From NCBI RefSeq assembly GCF_040409805.1, contig NZ_CP099572.1:248001-312000 (forward strand): 64,000 nucleotides of DNA. Direction: 5' to 3'. The DNA is from Polynucleobacter sp. MWH-UH23A (GTDB taxonomy: Bacteria; Pseudomonadota; Gammaproteobacteria; Burkholderiales; Burkholderiaceae). The notes beneath the pieces were generated by a model. That model was not told where the DNA came from, did no database searches, and worked only from the letters and a program-made list of their open reading frames with translations. Every line of letters starts with the position of its first letter. Position 1 is the first letter of the stretch. Shown here one piece after another: positions 37,269 to 46,391 of this stretch. Position numbers and translations under genes: made by a program.

Positions 37269-38196
37269 TGATGTGGTTAAGGATTCCTCAAAGATAGCGC
37301 TAGCAAGCCTAGAGGCGATAGAGCGCTTTTGCGATGCTTGCTGGTTAGAGGATGGACTGTCAAAGAATAGTTTGTCAGCTTATCGAAGAGACTTGTTGTT
37401 GCTGGCCCAATGGTTATATCAACAGTCAGGTACCGATTTATATTCAGTTCAGGAGAAAGATCTCACTGGGTATATAGCCCACCGCCGCGCTGATAAAGCA
37501 ACAACTGCTAATCGACGTCTTACTGTTTTTAAGCGTTTTTATCGTCATGCATTGCGCATGAATTTGGTCAAAAGCGACCCCTGTATTGGTCTAAGAGCGG
37601 CAAAACAAGCTTTACGTTTCCCCAAAACACTTAGTGAAGACCAGGTTACTGCTTTGCTCAATGCGCCTGATATTGATACGCCTTTGGGCCTGCGGGATCG
37701 AACCATGCTTGAGCTCATGTATGCGAGTGGTTTACGTGTTTCAGAAATTGTTTCTCTAAAGACTGTTGCTCTAGGCTTAAATGAGGGCGTAGTACGCATA
37801 GTGAATGGTAAGGGTGGCAAAGAACGTTTAGTGCCTTTTGGCGGAGAGGCGGGGCAATGGTTGAGGCGTTATTTTGCAGAGGCGCGCATACCATTATTAG
37901 AGGGTAAATCTAGCGATGCTGTGTTTGTGGGGCGTCACACTGGAACTGCGCTTACTAGACAAGCATTTTGGGCGCTGATCAAGCGTTATGCGACGCTAGC
38001 TCATATCCCCGTATCCCTCTCCCCCCACACTTTAAGACATGCCTTTGCAACCCATTTACTCAATCACGGAGCTGATTTGAGGGTGGTGCAGCTTTTGTTA
38101 GGTCATGCCGATATATCGACTACGCAGATATATACCCACGTTGCTAGGGAGCGCCTCAAATCAATCCATCAGCAACATCATCCTCGTGGTGCTTGA
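37261..38196 (+). CDS. xerD: Site-specific tyrosine recombinase XerD
   Basis: Partner of XerC in dimer resolution at dif. The catalytic set is complete: Arg in [17 protein letters not shown] near residue 157, Lys in [13 protein letters not shown], His/Arg in [20 protein letters not shown] near 257, and the Tyr in [16 protein letters not shown] near 292. The SAM-like core-binding domain is at 15-100. 311 residues. Starts with GTG overlapping yajQ by 8 bp. Location among housekeeping genes and no attachment repeats argue for XerD, not a phage integrase. Confidence 0.93.
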   Translation: MTNDVVKDSSKIALASLEAIERFCDACWLEDGLSKNSLSAYRRDLLLLAQWLYQQSGTDLYSVQEKDLTGYIAHRRADKATTANRRLTVFKRFYRHALRMNLVKSDPCIGLRAAKQALRFPKTLSEDQVTALLNAPDIDTPLGLRDRTMLELMYASGLRVSEIVSLKTVALGLNEGVVRIVNGKGGKERLVPFGGEAGQWLRRYFAEARIPLLEGKSSDAVFVGRHTGTALTRQAFWALIKRYATLAHIPVSLSPHTLRHAFATHLLNHGADLRVVQLLLGHADISTTQIYTHVARERLKSIHQQHHPRGA

Positions 38197-38247
38197 TTTA
38201 ACATCCCCTGAGATATCAATATCCTCAAAAGTGATTAAGATGATGCT

Positions 38248-38880
38248 ATGACATTTACCATAGACCTTTTATTAATTGTTGTTGCGTACCTCATTGGCTC
38301 GATTTCATTTGCGGTAGTAGTGAGCAAATGTATGAGACTGCCTGATCCCCATTCCTATGGTTCTGGTAATCCAGGTGCAACCAATGTTTTGCGTACTGGC
38401 AACAAGGTTGCTGCGGCACTGACTTTTTTGGGCGATGCTTTAAAGGGTTTTTTTGCCGTTGTTTTGGCAAGAGCTATTTTGGGTGACCCCCCTCTAGAAA
38501 CCTGTTTAAATTCCTGGGTACTTTGTGGTGTAGTGATAGCCGTATTTTTAGGGCATGTATTTCCAGTTTTTCATGGATTTAAAGGTGGTAAAGGTGTGGC
38601 TACCGCTTGCGGTATTTTGTTTGGCATTAATTCCATTTTGGGTATTGCCACTTTGAGTACTTGGATTATTGTGGCCGTATTCTTAAGGTATTCCTCTTTG
38701 GCTGCTTTAGCTGCTGCGATATTTGGCCCCATCTATTTTGTATTTCTTTTCGGCTTTCAGCCAATGGCGATCGCTCTAGTAGTGGTTTGTATTCTGCTCA
38801 TTTGGCGTCATAGGAGCAATATTAAAAACTTACTCAATGGCACCGAGAGTCGTATCGGTTCCAAGAAGAGTAAGGCCTGA
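38248..38880 (+). CDS. plsY: Glycerol-3-phosphate acyltransferase PlsY
   Basis: Membrane acyltransferase using acyl-phosphate to start phospholipid synthesis. Signatures: [11 protein letters not shown] near residue 17, [17 protein letters not shown] near 37-53 and [15 protein letters not shown] near 110. Five or so membrane helices over 210 residues. 51 bp downstream of xerD on the same strand. Confidence 0.95.
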   Translation: MTFTIDLLLIVVAYLIGSISFAVVVSKCMRLPDPHSYGSGNPGATNVLRTGNKVAAALTFLGDALKGFFAVVLARAILGDPPLETCLNSWVLCGVVIAVFLGHVFPVFHGFKGGKGVATACGILFGINSILGIATLSTWIIVAVFLRYSSLAALAAAIFGPIYFVFLFGFQPMAIALVVVCILLIWRHRSNIKNLLNGTESRIGSKKSKA

Positions 38881-38948
38881 CAAATATAAAAATTAATAAG
38901 TAAACGAAAATTAACAAACAAGACTAAAAATATAGCAAGGAGATATTT

Positions 38949-39320
38949 ATGACGATTGCCTATGCCTGTATCTTGTTTATGGGATTGTTTCCGTATGTTG
39001 CTGCTGGTATTGCTAAAAAAGGTTTTGATCAATACGACAACAGCATGCCAAGACAATGGCTAGCCAAACAGACAGGCTTTAGAGCAAGGGCCAATGCTGC
39101 TCAGGCCAATCTATTTGAGTCACTCCCATTGTTTTTTGCTGCTGTGATCATTGCTTCAGTAAGTAACGTGCCGCAAGCAAAAATTGATCTTCTCGCGATT
39201 GGTTTTGCGATTGCCCGCATCGCCTATCTCATTTGCTACATTGCCAACTGGCCAACTACTCGATCAATCGTCTGGTTACTAGGGTTATTGTGCGTAATAG
39301 CCATATTCTTTCAGATCTAA
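38949..39320 (+). CDS. MAPEG-family membrane protein
   Basis: A 123-residue protein with four predicted membrane helices and the MAPEG pattern RANAAQANLFESLPLFFAAVI near residues 48-68 (R-A-x-x-N-x-x-E). Bacterial members of this eicosanoid/glutathione membrane family are mostly uncharacterised. AAGGAG lies 7 bp upstream of the ATG. Followed after 14 bp by folE. Confidence 0.85.
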   Translation: MTIAYACILFMGLFPYVAAGIAKKGFDQYDNSMPRQWLAKQTGFRARANAAQANLFESLPLFFAAVIIASVSNVPQAKIDLLAIGFAIARIAYLICYIANWPTTRSIVWLLGLLCVIAIFFQI

Positions 39321-39334
39321 AGAAAATCATCAAA

Positions 39335-40102
39335 ATGACAGTGAAAAAAACAACAAGTAACGTACCAAAAAAAGCAGCCGTGAAAAAAACTGCTATCAAA
39401 AAAACCACGGCCAAGAATGATGCGGCTGGAATGCCACTCTCTGTTGTGATCAGACGTCGTATTGAGGCGCAAAAGGCACGCTTTCATGCGAACGACAATA
39501 TTTCTGCTTTCATTAAACCAGGTGAGCTTGAGGGTTTAGTGGAAGAGGTTGCTCAAAAGATGCAAGCAGTATTGGAGAGTTTGGTCATTGATACAAAAAA
39601 TGATCACAACACTCAAAACACCAGTCGGCGTGTTGCAAAGATGTATGTTCAGGAGGTCTTTAGTGGTCGCTATGTTAATCAGCCAACCTTAACCAAGTTC
39701 CCTAATGTCAGCCGCCTTAATGAGCTCATGATTATTGGCCCAATAACGGTACGTAGTGCCTGCTCTCACCATCTATGCCCAATCATGGGCCGTATTTGGA
39801 TTGGTGTATTGCCAAGCAAGGCCTCAGCATTGATTGGTTTATCAAAATACTCACGTTTAACTGAGTGGGTCATGTGTAGGCCACAAATTCAGGAAGAGGC
39901 GGTTGTGGAATTAGCAGATATGCTTGAGAAAAAAATTAAACCCATTGGTGTTGCAGTAGTGATGGATGCTGATCACTTTTGTATGCAGTGGCGTGGTGTT
40001 AAAGATCGAGACTCAAAGATGATCAACAGCGTGATGCGCGGCGCTTTTTTGAAAGACTCTAATCTGAGAAGAGAGTTTTTAGCCTTGATAGATCGAAAGT
40101 AA
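39335..40102 (+). CDS. folE: GTP cyclohydrolase I with lysine-rich N-terminal tail
   Basis: Makes 7,8-dihydroneopterin triphosphate for folate and 7-deazaguanine pathways. The core matches FolE: ACSHHLCPIMGRIWIGVLP near residue 146 with Cys and His zinc ligands, ALIGLSKYSRLTEWV near 168, and DADHFCMQWRGVKD near 211 with the third ligand Cys. The first 28 residues form a basic low-complexity tail with nine Lys and four KK pairs. The ATG at 39335 is chosen because the upstream extension overlaps the MAPEG gene. 255 residues. Confidence 0.87.
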   Translation: MTVKKTTSNVPKKAAVKKTAIKKTTAKNDAAGMPLSVVIRRRIEAQKARFHANDNISAFIKPGELEGLVEEVAQKMQAVLESLVIDTKNDHNTQNTSRRVAKMYVQEVFSGRYVNQPTLTKFPNVSRLNELMIIGPITVRSACSHHLCPIMGRIWIGVLPSKASALIGLSKYSRLTEWVMCRPQIQEEAVVELADMLEKKIKPIGVAVVMDADHFCMQWRGVKDRDSKMINSVMRGAFLKDSNLRREFLALIDRK

Positions 40103-40103
40103 T

Positions 40104-40328
40104 ATGCGTTTTACTCGCCCTGCCAGCCACTTTCTTTTTATCATTTTCCTTCTGAGTTGTCTTGCGGCTTGTGCAGGCTTCCCTGACAAAAACCAGGACT
40201 CCAGTAAAAACAATGTGGAAAATTTTCGGAAGGATTTAAAGGAGTGCAAGGATGACTATCCTGAAGCAGGCAGTGGGGTTCACATTCGCGAGTGGATTAA
40301 TTGCATGAATTTAAAGGGTTGGAAATAA
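40104..40328 (+). CDS. Small predicted lipoprotein
   Basis: A 74-residue protein with a lipoprotein signal: basic start MRFTRP, hydrophobic core FLFIIFLLS, and lipobox LAAC (Cys about residue 23). The mature part (about 52 residues) is charged and has two further cysteines (KECKDD and INCMNL). Starts one base after the folE stop. No family recognised; probably outer-membrane anchored. Confidence 0.65.
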   Translation: MRFTRPASHFLFIIFLLSCLAACAGFPDKNQDSSKNNVENFRKDLKECKDDYPEAGSGVHIREWINCMNLKGWK

Positions 40329-40481
40329 ACTCTCTAAATTTTATTGGTGAGAACTATTCTCATCTATATTTGTATATAAATCAGTAGGTTATATACCCTC
40401 TAGCAAGTCTATTTCATCTGCACTATGATCGCCTCAGGTATTTAGATTCTCATTTCTAATTGTTTTAATTTTGGAGAGCAT

Positions 40482-40790
40482 ATGAAAAATAGTCGTCGCC
40501 AATTTATGATTTTGTCTGCAGCTGGTGCTTGCACATTAGCCTTAAATGGCAAAGTACAAGCTCAAGCAATGGTAGCTGAGACAGACCCACAGGCTGCTGC
40601 TTTGGGTTACAAAGCAGATGCAACCAAAGTAGATAAAGCCAAGTACGCTAAGTATGCTGCTGGTCAACAGTGCGATAACTGTGCACTTTATCAAGGTAAG
40701 CCTGGTTCTGCCGCTGGCGGTTGCTCACTTTTTGCAGGTAAGCAAGTTGCCGGCAAAGGTTGGTGCTCCGCTTATGCTAAGAAGGCATAA
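40482..40790 (+). CDS. High-potential iron-sulfur protein (HiPIP)
   Basis: Periplasmic electron carrier with a [4Fe-4S] cluster. A twin-arginine signal is visible (NSRRQFMILSAAGACTLAL, residues 3-21, cleavage near VQAQA). The mature protein has the four-Cys HiPIP pattern QQCDNCALYQG near residue 64, GGCSLFAGKQV near 83 and GWCSAY near 95. 102 residues with signal. GGAG lies 7 bp before the ATG. A strong terminator follows. Confidence 0.93.
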   Translation: MKNSRRQFMILSAAGACTLALNGKVQAQAMVAETDPQAAALGYKADATKVDKAKYAKYAAGQQCDNCALYQGKPGSAAGGCSLFAGKQVAGKGWCSAYAKKA

Positions 40791-40822
40791 TCTTTGGGCA
40801 TTGAGTTTTATCCATGTAAGTT

Positions 40823-40849
40823 AAAGCCACTCAACTGAGTGGCTTTTTT
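40823..40849 (+). terminator. Rho-independent terminator after the HiPIP gene
   Basis: Stem AAAGCCACTCA / TGAGTGGCTTT with a 2-base centre, followed by a T-tract, 33 bp after the HiPIP stop. Confidence 0.92.
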
Positions 40850-40904
40850 CTTGTGCTTGCGCTTAATACTTTATGCTTGAGCCATTTCTTAATGAGATGA
40901 ATTT

Positions 40905-42827
40905 GTGATTACCGATCACCCAAGTCTAATTCACCCTAAATACCGCGCAGATATTGATGGCCTGCGCGCAGTTGCTGTTCTATCAGTTCTTATCTTTCAC
41001 GCTTTTCCAGAGTGGCTCCCTGGAGGATTTATTGGCGTGGATGTATTTTTTGTCATTTCGGGATATTTAATTTCGACCATTATCTTTGAAAATTGCAATG
41101 AAAAGTGTTTTAGTTTTTTAGAGTTTTATAGTCGCCGCATTAATCGCATCTTTCCCTCATTGCTGGTAGTTTTGGCATTTAGCTATGCTTTTGGTTGGCT
41201 TAATCTTTTGGCGGATGACTTTGCTCAACTAGGTAAGCATATTGCTGGGGGTGCAGGGTTTATTTCTAATCTGGTTTTATGGAATGAAAGCGGCTATTTT
41301 GATAAAGCTGCAGAATTAAAACCGCTGCTGCACCTGTGGTCGCTGGGTATAGAAGAGCAGTTCTACTTTGTTTGGCCCTTAGCGATTTACTTCATCGTGC
41401 GTTGGCCTAAGAAACTATTGCCATTTATTGTGGCGATCGCCTTACTTTCCTTTGGTTTAAATGTTGCCTACATCAATGCCAATCCAGTTGCGACTTTCTA
41501 TTCCCCGATCACTCGGTTTTGGGAATTACTCATAGGGTCTTTATTGGCATATCTGACGGTGTATAGATCACCCGTATTGCATGCTATTCAAGAAAAATAT
41601 CAAAGTGTGCTATCCGCATTGGGCCTAACGCTCATATTGCTTGGATCATTCATCTTGAATCAAAAAAGCGCTTTTCCTGGTTGGTGGGCCCTAATGCCAA
41701 CAGTTGGCGCAGCCTTGGTCATTGGTGCCGGAACAAATGCTGGGTGTAATAAGGGCCTTTTGAGTAATAAGGGGTTAGTTTGGTTTGGTCTGATTAGTTT
41801 TCCTTTGTATTTGTGGCATTGGCCCTTACTGGCTTTTGCAAGACTACAAGAAGGTGAGACGCCTTCATTGATGATTCGTGCGGCTTTGGTCTTGCTATCA
41901 ATTATCTTGGCATGGGTGACTTACCGTTTTGTAGAAAAACCTATTCGATTCAATGCTAGCTACCGTACTCATAAAAATATTGCCTTGGTATTTCTGATGA
42001 TTGTGATTGCTTATTTGGGTTACAACTGCTTTGATCGCAAGGGAATTGCATTTCGCCATAAGTTCTTCATGAAAGAAATCTCAGGCTACACCTTTGATAA
42101 AGTTGCTGAGCAGCGTCAACGCACCTGTTTTTTGATGGATATTGGCGATGATGTGAATAATTTTTCAAAAACATGTATTCATAATGACCGGCCTTATAAG
42201 TTGGTCTTGTGGGGCGATTCGCATGGGGGATCTTTATACCCAGGGTTTGCAGAACTGGAAAAGAGCAATGCCAAAATTGCTGTGACTCAATTTACGGCTG
42301 CTGGATGTGGGGGGTTGTTGCCTACTGAGGAGCAGGGCCCATTTTGCAGGCGTGCCAACGAGTTGGCGATGAAAGAAATTCTCAACCTCAAGCCTAATTT
42401 AGTCGTTATTTACAAGGCCTGGAGTCCTTTTTACTACCCCCTGATTAAGCCAACAATTGAGCTACTCCATGAACATGGTATTCAGGTGCTGATTGTTGGT
42501 CCAACACCTCGCTGGAAAGACGATCTTCCAAAAGTGGTGTATCGCTACTGGAAAAAACATAAAGAATTGCCACCGGCCTACTATGGAGAATCGCTTGATC
42601 CCAATATCTATCAAATGGATGAGCAACTACGGAAGATTGCCCAAGAAAACCATGCCTTGTACTACTCTGCATGGGATCGCTTATGCAATCTGGATGGCTG
42701 TTTAACCCGCATCCCTAAAACAGATAATGCGTTGACCACGCTAGACGAGGATCATATAACGCCGGCGGCAGCGAGATATTTGGTTCAGGGGCTAAATCAA
42801 GATACGCTCAGTAATTTTGTGAAGTAA
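40905..42827 (+). CDS. OafA/YrhL-type acyltransferase with SGNH domain
   Basis: Membrane O-acyltransferase that probably acetylates a cell-surface glycan. The acyltransferase-3 domain (about residues 12-350, ten membrane helices) starts KYRADIDGLRAVAVLSVLIFH, with the catalytic-type His, then FIGVDVFFVISGYLIS. The C-terminal half is an SGNH hydrolase-like domain with VLWGDSHGGSLYPGF near 436 (catalytic Ser) and LDEDHITPAAARYL near 617 (Asp/His). 640 residues. Starts with GTG. Likely modifies O-antigen or LPS sugars; the acceptor is unknown. Confidence 0.87.
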   Translation: MITDHPSLIHPKYRADIDGLRAVAVLSVLIFHAFPEWLPGGFIGVDVFFVISGYLISTIIFENCNEKCFSFLEFYSRRINRIFPSLLVVLAFSYAFGWLNLLADDFAQLGKHIAGGAGFISNLVLWNESGYFDKAAELKPLLHLWSLGIEEQFYFVWPLAIYFIVRWPKKLLPFIVAIALLSFGLNVAYINANPVATFYSPITRFWELLIGSLLAYLTVYRSPVLHAIQEKYQSVLSALGLTLILLGSFILNQKSAFPGWWALMPTVGAALVIGAGTNAGCNKGLLSNKGLVWFGLISFPLYLWHWPLLAFARLQEGETPSLMIRAALVLLSIILAWVTYRFVEKPIRFNASYRTHKNIALVFLMIVIAYLGYNCFDRKGIAFRHKFFMKEISGYTFDKVAEQRQRTCFLMDIGDDVNNFSKTCIHNDRPYKLVLWGDSHGGSLYPGFAELEKSNAKIAVTQFTAAGCGGLLPTEEQGPFCRRANELAMKEILNLKPNLVVIYKAWSPFYYPLIKPTIELLHEHGIQVLIVGPTPRWKDDLPKVVYRYWKKHKELPPAYYGESLDPNIYQMDEQLRKIAQENHALYYSAWDRLCNLDGCLTRIPKTDNALTTLDEDHITPAAARYLVQGLNQDTLSNFVK

Positions 42828-42871
42828 GTTTTCATTCATAATTCACTTAATTAATAAAAATATTAGAAAAA

Positions 42872-43414
42872 ATGAGACACACTATTCGTTATTGGTTCAA
42901 GCGAAGTGCATTCTATTTTGGGGGTGATCAGCCTCCAGTGAGTTGGAAAGAGCGCATACGAACTTGCATGGGGGCTTTTATTGGTCTGCTGCTGGTGATC
43001 ACGGCTGCAAAGTATTTGGGGGAGCTCAGCGGAATAGATGAGTGGTTAATGGCTTCTTTGGGTGCTAGCGCATTACTTGTTTTTGTTCTGCCCGGAAGCC
43101 CGATGGCTCAACCGTGGGCAGTGATTGCTGGTAATACGATCTCCGCATTAATTGGCATTACCACGGTGCACATCATTGGTGAGTCTTTGTTGGCGATGCC
43201 CATTGCGGCGGCAACTTCAATTTTGGGAATGTTTATATTGCGCTGTTTACATCCGCCTGCAGCAGCTGTCGCGCTAATAGCGGTATTGGGCCATATTGCG
43301 CATTATCGATATGCAATTTTCCCAGTCATGATTGACTCTATTCTGTTGGTGATTGCAGGAGCTCTGTATAGTAATTTAACTGGTAAGCGATATCCCAATA
43401 AACCAGCCAAATAG
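42872..43414 (+). CDS. HPP-family membrane protein
   Basis: A 180-residue protein with about four membrane helices and the diagnostic HPP motif in LRCLHPPAAAVALIAVLGH near residues 126-144. Conserved GASALLVFVLPGSPMAQPW near 66-84 also fits. Members of this family include nitrite or other transport-related proteins, but the function of this one is not established. Follows the acyltransferase by 44 bp and ends at a terminator. Confidence 0.85.
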   Translation: MRHTIRYWFKRSAFYFGGDQPPVSWKERIRTCMGAFIGLLLVITAAKYLGELSGIDEWLMASLGASALLVFVLPGSPMAQPWAVIAGNTISALIGITTVHIIGESLLAMPIAAATSILGMFILRCLHPPAAAVALIAVLGHIAHYRYAIFPVMIDSILLVIAGALYSNLTGKRYPNKPAK

Positions 43415-43446
43415 AGTGAGCAGCTGAATTCCCTGCTGGCTTTAAT

Positions 43447-43479
43447 AAAATATACCCCCATCATTGGGGGTATATTTTT
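43447..43479 (+). terminator. Terminator after the HPP-family gene
   Basis: Stem ATATACCCCC / GGGGGTATAT around a 6-base loop, with flanking A- and T-tracts, 32 bp after the stop. The symmetry would also serve the small leftward gene at 43508-43648. Confidence 0.9.
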
Positions 43480-43507
43480 GTACAAGATTTAAGCTGCTTT
43501 AATCAAT

Positions 43508-43648
43508 TCATTTGATTTTGGTAGCTGCTATTGATGCAATGCAATCTTTGATGCCGTAGTTCTGAAACTTACCTGCATTTTCTTTGCGCAAAGACTGAGC
43601 ACATTCAGAAACTGAATTGCGTACATTAATTTTTGGGGTATTGCCCAT
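43508..43648 (-). CDS. Small hypothetical protein (46 aa)
   Basis: Read directly from the gap between the HPP-family gene and manC. The product starts MGNTPKINVRNSVSECAQSL and ends IASIAATKIK; it has two Cys (positions 16 and 38), is soluble and slightly basic. The AAGGAG ribosome-binding site lies 6 bp before this ATG; a second ATG one codon upstream (43651) is also possible. A terminator lies just downstream. No family recognised. The good SD and terminator make it a credible real gene. Confidence 0.6.
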   Translation of the reverse strand: MGNTPKINVRNSVSECAQSLRKENAGKFQNYGIKDCIASIAATKIK

Positions 43649-43836
43649 CATTTTCTCCTTTATTTTGATTTGTATTCATGCTAGTCAATGACAATTAATC
43701 AATGGACCAGCATCTGGGGCCTTATTTTAATAAATTTAGGCTGTTTGAAAAGCCTATAAAATCAATACCATATTTCAATTTATAGCTATTAATTCGTTAA
43801 AATGCATGTTTAATTTAAGGCTAAGTAATAACGAAT

Positions 43837-45324
43837 ATGACCGCTGTTACACCTGTCATTCTTTGTGGAGGGTCTGGTACACGCCTTTGGCCCTTATCAC
43901 GCGCAAGCTTTCCTAAGCAGTTTTTGGTGCTTTCAGGTAGTGATGCTGGTCAGAGCTTGTTTCAAGAGGCCGTACTGAGAATTAATGCGATCGCTAAGCC
44001 TGGCTTGGAAGTGCAACAAACTCTGGTAGTGACTAACGAAGACTATCGGTTTTTGGTTTTAGATCAATTGCGTGAACTTGCCAATATTCAAGCCGCATTG
44101 CTGTTGGAACCAGTTGGCCGAAACACTGCACCAGCACTTACTTTGGCGGCGATGCAGGTGGCTGAGGCACCAAATGAAAACTATGATCCAATATTGGTGA
44201 TCACACCCGCAGATCAAACAGTTAAAAATCAAGCTGCATTCACTGCTGCATTACAAGATTGCGTTGCTATTATTCAAGCGGATAAGAATAATCAGACCAT
44301 TGCAATTTTAGGCATCACTCCAATAGCCCCAGAAACTGGTTACGGCTATATCAAGCGAGTAAGTTCGGCAAAAGAAGATGAGGGTCAAGCAGTAGAAAAA
44401 TTTGTTGAAAAGCCAGATCTTCAAAAAGCACAAGCGTATTTGGCTGATGGTGATTATTTGTGGAATAGTGGCATGTTCGTGTTGCGAGCGAGTACCTGGT
44501 TAGCCGCTTTACAAGAATTTAGGCCTGATATTTTTCTTGCCACTAAAAGTTCTTGGGCTGCGCGCACGCAAGACAGGGTTGAGCGAACTGCTTTCATACG
44601 ACCAGGAAAAGAGGAATTTAAAGCCATTCCCAGCGAATCTATTGACTATGCGGTCATTGAAAAATGCCCAGGATCGAGTAAATTTATCGTCAAGATGGTG
44701 GAGCTTGATGCCGGCTGGAATGATTTGGGTGCTTGGGATGCGGTATGGCAAGTGGGCAATCAAGATGCGAAAGGCAATGTGACGAGCGGAGATACTCTAC
44801 TCACGAATTCCAAAAACTCTTTGGTGCACGCTAGCAGTCGTTTGGTAAGCGCCGTAGGTATTGAAAATTTGATTATTGTTGAGACAGCTGATGCTGTGCT
44901 GGTTGTTGATAGAAGCAATAGTCAAGATGTAAAAAATATTGTCGCTAAGTTAGAAGAGCAAAAACGAGAAGAAAAGAGTCTGCATCGTAAAGTATCTAGA
45001 CCATGGGGCTGGTATGACAGTGTAGATGAGGGTGAGCGCTTTAAGGTAAAACGCATTTGCGTAAAGCCTGGTGCGAGCCTGTCATTGCAAATGCATCACC
45101 ATCGTGCGGAGCATTGGATTGTTGTTAAGGGGATGGCGGAAGTAACCAATGGAAACCAAGTGATTACTTTGGCTGAAAATCAAAGCACCTATATTCCGCA
45201 AGGTCAGCCCCATCGGCTTGCAAACCCAGGAAAAAATCCACTAGAAATTATTGAAGTGCAATCGGGCAGTTATTTAGGCGAGGATGATATTGTTCGCTTT
45301 GAAGATACCTATGGCCGAAGCTAG
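43837..45324 (+). CDS. manC: Mannose-1-phosphate guanylyltransferase / mannose-6-phosphate isomerase
   Basis: Makes GDP-mannose, with a type II phosphomannose isomerase domain at the C-terminus. The nucleotidyltransferase part starts PVILCGGSGTRLWPLSR (residues 6-22) followed by ASFPKQF, and has FVEKPD near 189. The C-terminal cupin (about 380-495) has RPWGWYDSVDEGERFKVKRI and LSLQMHHHRAEHWIVVKG with the metal-binding His residues. 495 residues. First gene of manC-galE-gmd-fcl. Confidence 0.95.
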   Translation: MTAVTPVILCGGSGTRLWPLSRASFPKQFLVLSGSDAGQSLFQEAVLRINAIAKPGLEVQQTLVVTNEDYRFLVLDQLRELANIQAALLLEPVGRNTAPALTLAAMQVAEAPNENYDPILVITPADQTVKNQAAFTAALQDCVAIIQADKNNQTIAILGITPIAPETGYGYIKRVSSAKEDEGQAVEKFVEKPDLQKAQAYLADGDYLWNSGMFVLRASTWLAALQEFRPDIFLATKSSWAARTQDRVERTAFIRPGKEEFKAIPSESIDYAVIEKCPGSSKFIVKMVELDAGWNDLGAWDAVWQVGNQDAKGNVTSGDTLLTNSKNSLVHASSRLVSAVGIENLIIVETADAVLVVDRSNSQDVKNIVAKLEEQKREEKSLHRKVSRPWGWYDSVDEGERFKVKRICVKPGASLSLQMHHHRAEHWIVVKGMAEVTNGNQVITLAENQSTYIPQGQPHRLANPGKNPLEIIEVQSGSYLGEDDIVRFEDTYGRS

Positions 45325-45336
45325 AGAGATTGGCTA

Positions 45337-46338
45337 ATGAATATTTTACTAACAGGTGGGACGGGTTACATTGGTAGCCATACTGCAGTCGTCCTTGCAC
45401 AAGCTGGGCATAAGGTAATTCTTTTTGATAATTTGTGTAATAGCTCAAACGAAGTTGTTGGCAGATTAGAAAAGATTGTTGGCAAAAAAATTGATTTTGC
45501 TGAAGGTGATGTGCGCGATACAGCCTTGCTTATTGAGGTGATGCGGACACATCAGATTGAGGCAGTGATTCATTTTGCCGGTCTGAAAGCGGTAGGACAA
45601 TCGGTTGCAGACCCTATTTTGTATTTTGCTAATAACGTGCAAGGCACTATTAGTCTATTGCAAGCAATGCAACAGTTGCAAATTAAAACTTTTATTTTTA
45701 GCTCCAGTGCTACAGTCTATGGTGAGCCAGTCTATTTGCCATATGATGAAGTTCACCCTACTAAGCCCATTAATCCTTATGGCGATAGCAAGTTACAGGT
45801 TGAAATCATCTTGAGAGATTTGGCGCAATCGGATGCGCAGTGGAAAATTGCCTGCCTGCGGTACTTTAATCCCGTGGGGGCGCATGATTCCGGTTTGATT
45901 GGCGACGATCCTAATGGTATTCCTGGAAATTTGATGCCCTATTTATCTAGAGTGGCTGCAGGAACCTTAAAGTATTTGAATGTATTTGGTAAAGATTACG
46001 ATACGCGAGATGGAACGGGTGAGCGCGACTATATTCATGTGGTGGATTTGGCTGAAGGGCATATGGCTGCACTGGATTTTTTAAATAAACATGCTGGTTT
46101 GCATGTGGTGAATTTAGGAACTGGTAAGCCAGCTAGCGTTCTAGAGTGCGTCCGTGCATTTGAAAAAGCCTGTGGTAAACCGTTGCCTATAGAGTTTGCG
46201 CCAAGACGCGATGGGGATTTACCTATCTATTACGCCAAAGCAGACTTAGCAAAGCAGCTTTTTGGTTGGACCGCTCAGCGATCATTAGATAAGATGTGTG
46301 AAAGCGCTTGGTATTTTGAGCAAATGCACAACAAATAA
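45337..46338 (+). CDS. galE: UDP-glucose 4-epimerase
   Basis: NAD-dependent SDR interconverting UDP-glucose and UDP-galactose. Motifs: ILLTGGTGYIGSHTAVVLA at the start, AVIHFAGLKAVGQSV near residue 76, SSSATVYGEP near 122, and YGDSK near 148 (YxxxK). Length 333 residues is normal. It follows manC by 12 bp and could supply UDP-Gal or, if relaxed, UDP-GalNAc to the downstream glycosyltransferases. Confidence 0.94.
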   Translation: MNILLTGGTGYIGSHTAVVLAQAGHKVILFDNLCNSSNEVVGRLEKIVGKKIDFAEGDVRDTALLIEVMRTHQIEAVIHFAGLKAVGQSVADPILYFANNVQGTISLLQAMQQLQIKTFIFSSSATVYGEPVYLPYDEVHPTKPINPYGDSKLQVEIILRDLAQSDAQWKIACLRYFNPVGAHDSGLIGDDPNGIPGNLMPYLSRVAAGTLKYLNVFGKDYDTRDGTGERDYIHVVDLAEGHMAALDFLNKHAGLHVVNLGTGKPASVLECVRAFEKACGKPLPIEFAPRRDGDLPIYYAKADLAKQLFGWTAQRSLDKMCESAWYFEQMHNK

Positions 46339-46391
46339 TGTGCTTAAAGATTCGATAAGCCACCTTTTTAGATAAACCTATTTAGATATTT

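Noticed and set aside
37261..38196. Tyrosine recombinase as integrase of a genomic island
   Set aside because: Motifs and length fit XerD, it overlaps yajQ in a housekeeping context, and no tRNA, attachment repeats or phage genes are nearby.
40347..40361. Hairpin TGAGAA-CTA-TTCTCA after the small lipoprotein gene
   Set aside because: Short, AT-rich stem and no T-tract behind it; too weak to call a terminator.
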